A stretch of DNA of 8,540 bases from NCBI GenBank assembly GCA_023419655.1, contig JAEZXP010000247.1:1-8540 (forward strand). Reading direction: 5' to 3'. Made by a program: the position numbers and the translations under genes. This document shows positions 1 to 6,924 of the stretch, one piece after another. Within the stretch, counting starts at the first letter, position 1, and the number at the start of each line of letters is the position of its first letter. The notes below the pieces were generated by a model that was not told where the DNA came from, ran no database searches, and was given only the letters and a program-made list of their open reading frames with translations. The DNA comes from Bacillota bacterium. Lineage in GTDB: Bacteria > Bacillota > Clostridia > Lachnospirales > Lachnospiraceae.

Positions 1-1221
1 ATCCAATACTCTATCGCCTTCAAAGTCATTCTTATACACGATGTCGCCAACCTCTGCTGGCTTAATTCCTGATAAATCTTCTTCTATGATTTCCGCGTCA
101 ACCTCTTTAACAACGATATGATCCACAAAGAAATCAATTAAATTATTGGCTTCAAAATAAATCTGGCATTTTGTTGTACTAGGAGGAACTACCATGACTC
201 CGGATATTTCCGTCCAGGTACCCTTCTTCACTTCTTGGTCACCGGTAATTGCCGGATATGTATCTCCTTCTCTGGTTGTAGCCTGCTGTGTAGCCTTAAT
301 AATCTCCACATCATTGCCGCTGGTATATCTGACCCATGCGGTTACCAGATAAGAAGCTCCAGGTGTAACCTTATTCGTAATGTCAACGCTGGCTCCGTGC
401 CAGGTAGCTGTTCTTCCTGCAATCGACATATATCCTTTACCCTCTGCTGCCTTTCCTGCTGTAGCATGAGTAACGATTGCAGATGAACCCTGTCTGGCTA
501 CAAACCCGCCTAAGGATTTCTCAAAGGTCTCTTCATAGATGGTCTTACCAACCTTGATTTCTTTCTCAGGCTCTTTTTCCGGTCCTTCTTCAACATCCGG
601 CTTATCAACATCTTCGGTATCATCCACCTCACCGGCAACTCGTACAACTATACTGTCACTCCTGCCGCTTACGGTTGATGCTGTGATTGTAACGGTTCCC
701 GGCTTGCTGGCTGCAAATGACCCGTCCTTGTCGACCCTTATGATGCCTTCATTGCTGGAAGTCCATGTCAGGATATCATTGGCACTCTTAGGTGTAATAT
801 CCACCTTTAAACGATAATATTGGCCAACTTCCACCGTTTCAACCGGATTTGAAATTGTCACCTTCGCTGCCGGCTTTAATACAGTAACCTTAGCCCGCAG
901 AAGATAATTGGCTGTTCCGGTCTTTACAAGGCAGGATACATTCGTTGTTCCCTTTCCTACACCGGTTACTACGCCGTTCTTCGCATTAACAACGGCCACC
1001 TTTTCATTTGATACGGTCCACTCATAGGTTGAACCTGCGATTTTGTCCTTGATGTTGAAATTAAAGCTTTTTCCAACAACAATTGTCACTTCATCCGCAT
1101 TAAGACTAGGTACTTTCTTTGCAGGCGCTGCTAACACAGGTGATACTGCACCGGCTAAAAGTGCGAACGCCATAACCAGGACCGCAAGTCTTTTCATTGC
1201 GCTTCGTAGTTCTTTACTCAT
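1..1221 (-). CDS. Secreted multidomain CBM22-containing protein, probable extracellular xylanase (N-terminal part, truncated by window edge)
   Basis: The frame is open from the ATG at 1221 to base 1, giving 407 codons and no stop, so the C-terminus is missing. Residues 1-31 form a signal peptide: basic start with K10 R11, hydrophobic core at about 12-26, likely cleavage after VLA at 29-31. Two Big_2-like immunoglobulin folds follow, at about 36-117 and 118-198, each with the WT-S-NE and G-T-V motifs of that family. An acidic, Pro/Lys-rich linker spans about 197-222. A CBM22-like beta-sandwich spans about 226-375, marked by GRTATWHGASVDIT at 269-282 and AWVRYTSGND at 295-304. A similar domain starts at about 391 (IVYKNDFEGD). 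CBM22 modules usually precede GH10 catalytic domains, and the neighbouring genes are for xylan, so an exported endo-xylanase is the best inference; the catalytic domain is not visible. The frame also stays open 39 codons upstream of 1221, but the signal peptide favours this start. Confidence 0.85.
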   Translation of the reverse strand, partial: MSKELRSAMKRLAVLVMAFALLAGAVSPVLAAPAKKVPSLNADEVTIVVGKSFNFNIKDKIAGSTYEWTVSNEKVAVVNAKNGVVTGVGKGTTNVSCLVKTGTANYLLRAKVTVLKPAAKVTISNPVETVEVGQYYRLKVDITPKSANDILTWTSSNEGIIRVDKDGSFAASKPGTVTITASTVSGRSDSIVVRVAGEVDDTEDVDKPDVEEGPEKEPEKEIKVGKTIYEETFEKSLGGFVARQGSSAIVTHATAGKAAEGKGYMSIAGRTATWHGASVDITNKVTPGASYLVTAWVRYTSGNDVEIIKATQQATTREGDTYPAITGDQEVKKGTWTEISGVMVVPPSTTKCQIYFEANNLIDFFVDHIVVKEVDAEIIEEDLSGIKPAEVGDIVYKNDFEGDRVLD

Positions 1222-1225
1222 TTTG

Positions 1226-1239
1226 CTCCAATACCTCCT
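1226..1239 (-). promoter_or_regulatory. Double Shine-Dalgarno region of the secreted CBM22 protein gene
   Basis: A strong AGGAGG (1234-1239) lies 12 nt before the ATG at 1221, which is longer than usual. A second, shorter GGAG (1226-1229) lies 4 nt before it. Either could serve. An in-frame ATG 11 codons upstream (1252-1254) has no such site in front of it, which supports the start at 1221. Confidence 0.6.
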
Positions 1240-1258
1240 TTTATTTTCGATCATGCTT

Positions 1259-1278
1259 AAGGTATTTATGAATACCCC
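1259..1278 (-). other. Small hairpin in the leader of the secreted protein gene
   Basis: GGTATT and AATACC (1261-1266 and 1271-1276) form a perfect 6-bp stem with a 4-nt loop. The next two positions outward are A/C on the plus strand and G-U wobbles in minus-strand RNA, extending the stem to 8 bp. No U-tract follows, so it is a leader structure and not a terminator. It is small enough that chance is possible. Confidence 0.35.
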
Positions 1279-1339
1279 TAAATCTTTTAGTCCGTCCACA
1301 CCGCTGTCGACTAAGCTGCAATTTTCGAAACCTGACAAC

Positions 1340-1362
1340 CCTCCTTATACGTACTTATTATA
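1340..1362 (-). promoter_or_regulatory. Candidate promoter -10 and early SD-like motif upstream of the secreted protein gene
   Basis: The 226-nt gap 1222-1447 between GH67 and the secreted gene holds an exact TATAAT on the minus strand at 1357-1362. No good -35 hexamer lies 16-18 nt upstream, so the promoter would be weak or activator-dependent if real. Transcription would begin near 1350, giving a leader of about 125 nt. An AGGAGG motif lies at 1340-1345, almost at the predicted 5' end. No ATG or GTG follows it at normal spacing, and the only candidate is a TTG about one base away. The rest of the gap is AT-rich with no recognised element. In AT-rich DNA a TATAAT match alone is weak evidence. 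Confidence 0.35.
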
Positions 1363-1447
1363 AACCTCAAGATATGGTTAGAATGTAAAGCAAGTTTAGA
1401 GTAAAAATCTAGTCTGGTAATATATTAAAGTAATTTAACGTCCGTTG

Positions 1448-3466
1448 TTAATATATCTTTCTGCCCTTTTCGTCTGGCACTCCTGATTTTCTATAAAAAT
1501 AGGTATTAATCCTGTCACGCCATTCTATCGCATTGCCAAGCTGCAGGCCAAAACGCTCACAGACTCTTTCATATACATCATCAGGAACAAGTCCTTTTAA
1601 GCCTTCCCAATCCCGAATCATCTTCTCAACCTCTTCCACTCCCTCAAAATGGGTGTCATAGATGTGCTGAATAAGCGTTTTTCCGCTCTTTAGCTTATAA
1701 TCATACCGGATATAATGGAAGAAAAGCAAAAGCTCCTCGGGGCAGCTTTCTATATTCTCATACATTGAAGCATTCGGCTCATTATATTGGCCGGCATAGC
1801 CGGTTCCGCTCTTGACGGTTCTGTCAACGCCCATGCCGTCTCTGTCAGCCCGGTGGTACGTTCCCCATCTATCATATTCATAGCCGTCCACATCCGGGCC
1901 GTAGTGACCGCGGGGACTTACCATCCAGCCGATTCCCAGAGGAGAAGTATATTTCTCATATACCGGCCAGGATTTCATAAGAATGTCAAATACAACCTGG
2001 AACACTTTATCCTCATGGGGTAAAGTCTGCATAATCCATTCCTTTGCAATCTGCTCTGAAGTAAGCCCGGTATCCCAGGAAAGTCTTCCAAATCCATAGA
2101 AATTAGCTGCAGCCAAATCATGTCCTGTCCAGTTAAAGTCGTTTCCTGTATTAATTACAGCTGCCATACCGCAGTTGGTCTGATGATAGACCCTTCCGGA
2201 TACTAAATCTGCTACTTTCGCCCCTTCCTTCTTGCTATAGGTCTCGAACTCCAGTACTTCCTTCCACATAGGAATCAGATAGCATACATCCTTTTGGTGT
2301 CCGGTATACTCCTGGGCTGCCTGAACCTCCAAAATCATATTGGTATTCTTTAAACCGCCAAACAAGGGTGATACCGGTTCTCTTACCTGAAAATCCATCG
2401 GGCCGTTCTTTATCTGAAGTACAACATTGTCCTCAAATTTACCGTCAAGTGCCATAAAGTTATCATATGATGCTCTGGCCCGGTCCGTTTTATAATCTCT
2501 CCAATCCTGCTGACAGTTATATACGAAGCAGCGCCAAATTAGTAAACCGCCATAAGGCTTAAGTGCTCTTGCCAGCATATTGGCACCGTCTGCATGGGTG
2601 CGTCCGTAAGTAAAGGGCCCTGGTCTGCCTTCCGAATCAGCCTTAATTAAGAAGCCTCCAAAATCCGGAATCTTATTATATACCGTTTTAACACAATCTT
2701 CCCACCAGGCTATAACATCCTTATCCAAAGGGTCGGAAACAGGCAGCCCCCCTATCTCAATAGGTGCTGCGAAATTAGCGCTAAGGTACAGTTTTATTCC
2801 ATAACCGGCAAATATATCTGCCATATCACGAAGCTTATCAAGATAACGGCCGGTAACCAGCTCTGAGGCTGCGCCTCGGACGTTTACATTATTGATTACC
2901 GTTGCATTAATTCCTATTGATGCAAGCAGTCTGGCATAATCCTTTGTCCTTTCATTAACTAACAGTTCTTCGTTTTCAAAGAATAAGGATTTACCGGAAT
3001 AGCCTCTCTCTATGCTTCCGTCAATATTATCCCAATGGTTCAGGATACGGATATTATTCTTAGGATTCTGGACAACATTCAGTCCACGGATGGAATCACC
3101 CTGAGCTATCCTGCGAATCAAATCAAAACATCCATACAAAAGCCCTTGTTCCGTTACTGCTGCAATCCGTACCGTACCGGCTGTCTGCCGGATTGAATAC
3201 CCTTCTTTATTAAGCTTAGAATCATTCTCAAGCTTTAAAATAATTCCTGTCTCTACATTATCAAATTGTGTATTTTCTGTCAATTCCTTCCTGTCACTTT
3301 TTATATCAAGCATTCTCTCTAACGCATCGGTTAACTCTTTGACAGCATTGTCAAGAATAATACGATTGCCGCTTATACTTGTGCATACTGTAATACCGGA
3401 CAGAAGTTCCTTATCCGGATAGTTATTAATAGGATTATAATTTAGCCAGCCTCGATTATATTTCAT
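1448..3466 (-). CDS. aguA: GH67 alpha-glucuronidase, cytoplasmic
   Basis: This 672-residue protein matches GH67 in length and motifs along its whole span. It would remove glucuronic or 4-O-methylglucuronic acid from the non-reducing-end xylose of aldouronic acids. An N-terminal domain covers about 1-125, the catalytic barrel about 130-450 and a helical C-terminal domain about 450-672. The catalytic acid is probably E279 in KADSEGRPGP, with D358 (NGPMDFQVREP) and E386 (QAAQEYTGHQ) as the carboxylate pair. Their spacing of 79 and 28 residues equals that of the known Geobacillus enzyme residues as I recall them. There is no signal peptide, so it acts on imported oligosaccharides. The ATG at 3466 has AGGAGG (3473-3478) 6 nt upstream. 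It follows GH3 after a 149-nt gap. The family call is very secure; substrate detail is inferred from the family. Confidence 0.96.
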   Translation of the reverse strand: MKYNRGWLNYNPINNYPDKELLSGITVCTSISGNRIILDNAVKELTDALERMLDIKSDRKELTENTQFDNVETGIILKLENDSKLNKEGYSIRQTAGTVRIAAVTEQGLLYGCFDLIRRIAQGDSIRGLNVVQNPKNNIRILNHWDNIDGSIERGYSGKSLFFENEELLVNERTKDYARLLASIGINATVINNVNVRGAASELVTGRYLDKLRDMADIFAGYGIKLYLSANFAAPIEIGGLPVSDPLDKDVIAWWEDCVKTVYNKIPDFGGFLIKADSEGRPGPFTYGRTHADGANMLARALKPYGGLLIWRCFVYNCQQDWRDYKTDRARASYDNFMALDGKFEDNVVLQIKNGPMDFQVREPVSPLFGGLKNTNMILEVQAAQEYTGHQKDVCYLIPMWKEVLEFETYSKKEGAKVADLVSGRVYHQTNCGMAAVINTGNDFNWTGHDLAAANFYGFGRLSWDTGLTSEQIAKEWIMQTLPHEDKVFQVVFDILMKSWPVYEKYTSPLGIGWMVSPRGHYGPDVDGYEYDRWGTYHRADRDGMGVDRTVKSGTGYAGQYNEPNASMYENIESCPEELLLFFHYIRYDYKLKSGKTLIQHIYDTHFEGVEEVEKMIRDWEGLKGLVPDDVYERVCERFGLQLGNAIEWRDRINTYFYRKSGVPDEKGRKIY

Positions 3467-3481
3467 ATTCTTCCTCCTGCC

Positions 3482-3524
3482 AGTACGCTGTAACTTCTTA
3501 AGCTTGTAAGGATTACAGAGTACT
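3482..3524 (-). repeat. Imperfect inverted repeat just upstream of the GH67 ribosome binding site
   Basis: Arms at 3482-3493 (AGTACGCTGTAA on the plus strand) and 3513-3524 (TTACAGAGTACT) are complementary at 11 of 12 positions. The single mismatch is 3487 with 3519. An inner CTT/AAG (3494-3496 with 3508-3510) can extend the stem. The foot of the structure lies 3 nt from the AGGAGG of the GH67 gene. It could be an mRNA hairpin affecting translation or a dyad bound by a regulator; the sequence alone does not decide. Confidence 0.45.
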
Positions 3525-3573
3525 TATCTCTTTTTCTGTCGACTTCATACAATCAATTCTAAATTTAGTCATG

Positions 3574-3601
3574 AAAGGCGAACACAATTGCGTCCGCCTT
3601 T
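3574..3601 (-). repeat. Long hairpin after the GH3 gene (weak terminator or mRNA-stabilising element)
   Basis: The 28 bases are two exactly adjoining 14-nt arms, beginning AAAGGCG and ending CGCCTTT on the plus strand. On the plus strand two positions are A/C mismatches. In minus-strand RNA both become G-U wobbles, so all 14 pairs can form (in practice with a small loop at the central CAATTG). This points to function in the operon transcript. It lies 14 nt past the GH3 stop codon. Only three U residues follow, then CAUGAC, so it is not a convincing intrinsic terminator. A leaky terminator or 3'-end protecting hairpin separating GH3 from GH67 fits better. Confidence 0.6.
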
Positions 3602-3615
3602 ATATTATGTCAAAT

Positions 3616-5775
3616 TTACAAAATTACAGTCTGATTGGAACGCAATATTTTGCAATAAGGTTTCTTACCTGTTAGCTGGATACTTCTCGCATCCGGCTGA
3701 CTTATGCCGATATATACTTCATATTCTCCTTCATGAAGTACCATCTTACCATCATTATCATATAGTCCAAACGCTGTGTCCTTAAGTTCGATTGATACGG
3801 TTTTTAATTCACCGGGATTTAAGCATATCTTTTTAAGTCCCTTAAGCTGCGGGTTCGGGGCACCCTCCTGCTTTGATTTCACATATACCTGTATGGTCTC
3901 CGCTCCAGGCATACTGCCGGTATTCTTTACATTTACCGTACATAATACTTCCTTACCCTGGCAAACCTCATCTGAATCCACCGATACATTAGACAGTTCA
4001 AAATCTGTATAGGAAAGTCCATATCCGAACGGATACAGAGCCTCGTTCTTCATATAGCGATAGGTTCTGTTCACCATATTATAATCCGTAAATTCAGGCA
4101 GCTCCTCCGATGTACGATAGAAGGTTACGGGAAGCTTTCCTTCCGGAGAATAATCTCCGAACAGAAGCTGAGCAATTGCTCTTCCACCCTGTGCACCGGG
4201 ATACCATCCCTGTATAATCGCAGGAATATGCTCATCTGCCCAAGGTACGCTTAAAGCACTTCCGGATAATAATACAAGTATTACCGGCTTACCGCTCTCA
4301 TATAATGCTCTAAGGACATCCTCCTGAATTCCCGGCAGATTTAAGTTCGGTTTATCACCACTGGCAAACTCATTGCCCTGGTCACCTTCTTCACCCTCAA
4401 GACCCGGGTCTAATCCGAAGCAGGCGATAACCACATCACTCATATCGCAAACCATTCTTGCTTCAGCCAATCTGTCATTTTCCATTCCAAGTCCCTGAAC
4501 AGACTTTTTGAACAGATGACAGCCCTCTGAGAAGAATACCCGGATGTCCTCTCCCAGATATTCCTTCACACCTTCTAATATTGTAACATATTCCGAAGCC
4601 GTTCCTTCGTAGTTTCCTACCAGGGCTTTTCTATTGTCTGCATTCGGTCCGATAACACCTACCGTCTTTAATTTGGATTTGTCTAAGGGCAAAATCTTAT
4701 CCTGATTCTTAAGAAGCACGATGGATTTTTTTGATGCCTTAAGATTCAGTTCCAAATGCTCCTTCGTATCTACCTGGTCATAACCAATCTTATTAAAAGG
4801 TATCTTCTCAGGATTATCAAATAAACCAAGCTTCATCCGTGTCGTAACCAGTCTTACTACCGCCTCTTCAATGGTCTTTTCCTCTACCAGTCCGTCTCTG
4901 ACAGCCAGCAGCAGGTTGCCAAACATATTCCCGCAATTCAAATCACATCCGTTATTCATAGCCAGTGCAACGGATTCAACCGGCGTAGAGGTTACCTTGT
5001 GATTCTCATGGAAATCCTTGATTGCCCAACAATCCGATACAACATGCCCCTTAAAGCCCCATTCTCCTCTGAGAATATCTTTTAACAGGGTTTTACTTCC
5101 GCAGCAAGGTTCGCCATTGGTACGGTTGTAAGCACCCATAACCGTCTCAACCTCTGCTTCCTGAACACACGCCTTAAATGCCGGCAGATAGGTTTCATAC
5201 AAATCCTGCTTGGAGCACTCTGCATTAAAGCTATGTCTTATATCTTCAGGGCCGGAATGAACTGCAAAATGCTTTGCACATGCAGCGGCCTTCATATACT
5301 TGTCGTCATCTCCCTGAATACCCTTAACAAATCTTACGCCCAGCCTGGAGCTAAGATACGGGTCCTCACCAAATGTTTCATGTCCTCTTCCCCATCTGGG
5401 GTCGCGGAAAATATTTACGTTCGGTGACCAGAAGGTTAATCCCTTATAAATATCATGGTCTCCATACTTTTGCTGTGCATTAAACTTTGCTCTGCCTTCT
5501 GTGGAGATGGTATCTGCTACCTCCTCCAAAAGCTCCTCATCAAAAGTTGCTCCAAGGCCGATTGCCTGTGGAAATACGGTTGCCACTCCTGCACGGGCAA
5601 CACCATGTAGCGCCTCATTCCACCAGTTATACGATTTCACTCCAAGTCTTTCTATAGCGGGAGCTGTATAAAGGGTTTGGAATACCTTTTCCTCAAGGGT
5701 CATTCTGGATACCAGGTCCTTTGCCCTCTCCTCAAAATTTAGTGTTTCATCCAAATACGCTTTGTAATCCTGCAT
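3616..5775 (-). CDS. GH3 glycosidase, probable beta-xylosidase, cytoplasmic
   Basis: This 719-residue GH3 enzyme has an N-terminal barrel (about 20-320), a C-terminal alpha/beta domain (about 350-585) and an Fn3-like tail (about 620-700). The nucleophile is D248 in HVVSDCWAIKDF. K168-H169 match the substrate-binding KH motif. The acid/base is probably in the Glu cluster 460-463 (LEGEEGD). YNWWNEALHGVAR at 49-61 is typical of the beta-xylosidase/arabinofuranosidase branch. It would release xylose from short xylo-oligosaccharides; a beta-glucosidase or mixed activity cannot be excluded. There is no signal peptide. An in-frame ATG at 5823, overlapping the GH10 stop, would add 16 residues but has no ribosome site. 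The ATG at 5775 has AGGAGG 7 nt upstream and is preferred. With that start, a 47-nt gap separates it from GH10, consistent with one transcript. Confidence 0.93.
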   Translation of the reverse strand: MQDYKAYLDETLNFEERAKDLVSRMTLEEKVFQTLYTAPAIERLGVKSYNWWNEALHGVARAGVATVFPQAIGLGATFDEELLEEVADTISTEGRAKFNAQQKYGDHDIYKGLTFWSPNVNIFRDPRWGRGHETFGEDPYLSSRLGVRFVKGIQGDDDKYMKAAACAKHFAVHSGPEDIRHSFNAECSKQDLYETYLPAFKACVQEAEVETVMGAYNRTNGEPCCGSKTLLKDILRGEWGFKGHVVSDCWAIKDFHENHKVTSTPVESVALAMNNGCDLNCGNMFGNLLLAVRDGLVEEKTIEEAVVRLVTTRMKLGLFDNPEKIPFNKIGYDQVDTKEHLELNLKASKKSIVLLKNQDKILPLDKSKLKTVGVIGPNADNRKALVGNYEGTASEYVTILEGVKEYLGEDIRVFFSEGCHLFKKSVQGLGMENDRLAEARMVCDMSDVVIACFGLDPGLEGEEGDQGNEFASGDKPNLNLPGIQEDVLRALYESGKPVILVLLSGSALSVPWADEHIPAIIQGWYPGAQGGRAIAQLLFGDYSPEGKLPVTFYRTSEELPEFTDYNMVNRTYRYMKNEALYPFGYGLSYTDFELSNVSVDSDEVCQGKEVLCTVNVKNTGSMPGAETIQVYVKSKQEGAPNPQLKGLKKICLNPGELKTVSIELKDTAFGLYDNDGKMVLHEGEYEVYIGISQPDARSIQLTGKKPYCKILRSNQTVIL

Positions 5776-5782
5776 GTGATTT

Positions 5783-5788
5783 CCTCCT
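5783..5788 (-). promoter_or_regulatory. Shine-Dalgarno site that sets the GH3 start
   Basis: AGGAGG on the minus strand sits 7 nt before the ATG at 5773-5775. The longer alternative, an ATG at 5821-5823 sharing one base with the GH10 stop (TAATG), has only GH10 coding sequence upstream and no purine-rich site. This makes the shorter GH3 protein the main product. Confidence 0.8.
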
Positions 5789-5822
5789 GTAAAAATATTT
5801 GAATTTCTATGGGTAAGTATCA

Positions 5823-6788
5823 TTAAAAATCCATAATTGCATAGAGTGCTTCCTTGGGTTTATGATTTTCATCAAACAGCAGCGGCCAATTTTTACGGCC
5901 TTGAACAGGGAAGTTATCCAGCCAGGTTTCATCGTCTGCTACTCCCCAAAGCGTTACCGTATTAATTACATCCTTGTATTCCCTGAATATTTTAAAACCC
6001 TCTTTATAAATCGCTGTCTGTCTGTTTAATAACTCTATGCCCGGTCTATCTAGTTTTGGCGAATCCTCGGATTCATATACAGAAACATCCATCTCTGTTA
6101 CCTGCAGCTTAACGCCCAGGCTTGCATATTGCTCGATTGCCCGCTTGACATCATCCATAGGCGGGTAGTAAATATTCCAATGGCACTGAAGCCCGATTCC
6201 ATCCACAGGCACACCCCTGTCAAGCATGTCCTTAACCGTCTTATATATCTTATCCCTCTTTGGGAAATTACTTTCATTATAATCATTATAGTACAAATCT
6301 GTCTCGGGGAGAACCTCTTTCGCATAGTAAAATGCATAATCCATAAAATTCTCTCCTATAATTTCTGACCATGGGCTCTTTCGATAGAGTAGTTCGCTTT
6401 TATCATCTATCGCTTCGTTTACCACATCCCAGCAATAAAAATCATGTTCATACCTTTTCCCGACATGGGATATATGGTCCTTCATTCGCTTTAGAAGAAT
6501 ATCCTTTGTAGCATCTTTAAATACCCATTCAGGGGTCTGATTGTGCCATACAAAGGTATGTCCTCTCATTATCATATCGTTATCTTTTGCATATTTCAGA
6601 ATTTTATCAGCTGCATGAAAGGAATATTTATTCTCCTCATTCTGAAGATTAATAAATTTTGTTTCATTCTCACAGGTTATACTGTTAAAATGTTCTCGTA
6701 ATAATTCACTGTGTGTATCGACCGTTTTTGTGTTAACTGCTGCACCAATTTTAAAATAATCCTTATATTTGTCCTTTAGTCCAATCAT
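5823..6788 (-). CDS. GH10 endo-1,4-beta-xylanase, intracellular type
   Basis: At 321 residues this is essentially one GH10 barrel with no signal peptide or binding modules. It would cut imported xylo-oligosaccharides inside the cell. The acid/base is E125 in WDVVNEAID (120-128) and the nucleophile is E232 in LQVTEMDVSV (228-237). Other GH10 landmarks are GHTFVWHNQTPEW (76-88), GIGLQCHW (197-204) and TLWGVADDETWL (279-290). Similar signal-less GH10 enzymes occur beside GH67 genes in Geobacillus and Paenibacillus. The gene lies between the binding-protein gene (136-nt gap) and GH3. Its ribosome site is weaker than its neighbours': GGAG at 6793-6796, 4 nt before the ATG. Together with the hairpin in the preceding gap, this could lower its expression relative to the transporter. 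Family and residues are clear; natural substrate length is inferred. Confidence 0.96.
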   Translation of the reverse strand: MIGLKDKYKDYFKIGAAVNTKTVDTHSELLREHFNSITCENETKFINLQNEENKYSFHAADKILKYAKDNDMIMRGHTFVWHNQTPEWVFKDATKDILLKRMKDHISHVGKRYEHDFYCWDVVNEAIDDKSELLYRKSPWSEIIGENFMDYAFYYAKEVLPETDLYYNDYNESNFPKRDKIYKTVKDMLDRGVPVDGIGLQCHWNIYYPPMDDVKRAIEQYASLGVKLQVTEMDVSVYESEDSPKLDRPGIELLNRQTAIYKEGFKIFREYKDVINTVTLWGVADDETWLDNFPVQGRKNWPLLFDENHKPKEALYAIMDF

Positions 6789-6792
6789 CGCT

Positions 6793-6796
6793 CTCC
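6793..6796 (-). promoter_or_regulatory. Weak Shine-Dalgarno site of the GH10 gene
   Basis: Only GGAG (in GTGGAGAGCG) precedes the ATG at 6788, with 4 nt spacing. The binding-protein, GH3 and GH67 genes carry full AGGAGG at 6-7 nt. The protein start MIGLKDKYKDYF fits the family, so the start itself is not in doubt. Confidence 0.6.
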
Positions 6797-6813
6797 ACTT
6801 TCGTTTCTTTACC

Positions 6814-6877
6814 CAGTGCAGCTATCTATCCAGATTCGTCTTTTATATGCGTACATCCGGATTTGATAGCCGCACTG
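6814..6877 (-). repeat. Long intercistronic hairpin between the solute-binding protein and GH10 genes
   Basis: Outer arms 6814-6826 and 6865-6877 pair at 12 of 13 positions on the plus strand (CAGTGCAGCTATC against GATAGCCGCACTG). The exception, 6820 with 6871, is A/C there but G-U in minus-strand RNA. Past a small internal loop, 6828-6835 pair with 6855-6862 and again contain one such wobble. A 19-nt apical loop remains. No U-tract follows, so termination is unlikely. A hairpin directly after a binding-protein gene can protect the upstream mRNA and lower downstream expression, as known for other ABC-transporter operons; that role here is inferred. It fills much of the 136-nt gap 6789-6924, which shows no clear promoter. 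Confidence 0.65.
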
Positions 6878-6924
6878 AATATATGTACTATATACTCCCC
6901 CCGAAGTAATTCTTTACAGCCGCA

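Noticed and set aside
235..1363. Plus-strand open frames opposite the secreted protein gene (235-486, 539-817, 1043-1363)
   Set aside because: They are low-complexity Ser/Cys/Leu-rich shadows of a minus-strand gene with a clear signal peptide and domains, and they lack ribosome sites.
1385..1405. Possible catabolite (cre-like) site TGTAAAGCAAGTTTA upstream of the secreted gene
   Set aside because: The central CG and the right half of the consensus are missing, so the match is too poor.
3604..3618. Perfect TTGACA hexamer on the minus strand just after the GH3 stop
   Set aside because: No -10 like sequence lies 16-18 nt downstream; that position falls inside the 3574-3601 hairpin.
6098..6368. 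Short open frames inside the GH10 gene (minus 6098-6337, plus 6129-6368)
   Set aside because: They lie fully inside a GH10 gene with intact catalytic motifs and have no recognisable protein features.
6896..6902. G-rich, SD-like GGGGGGAG shortly after the binding-protein stop
   Set aside because: No start codon follows at usable spacing and no open frame begins there.
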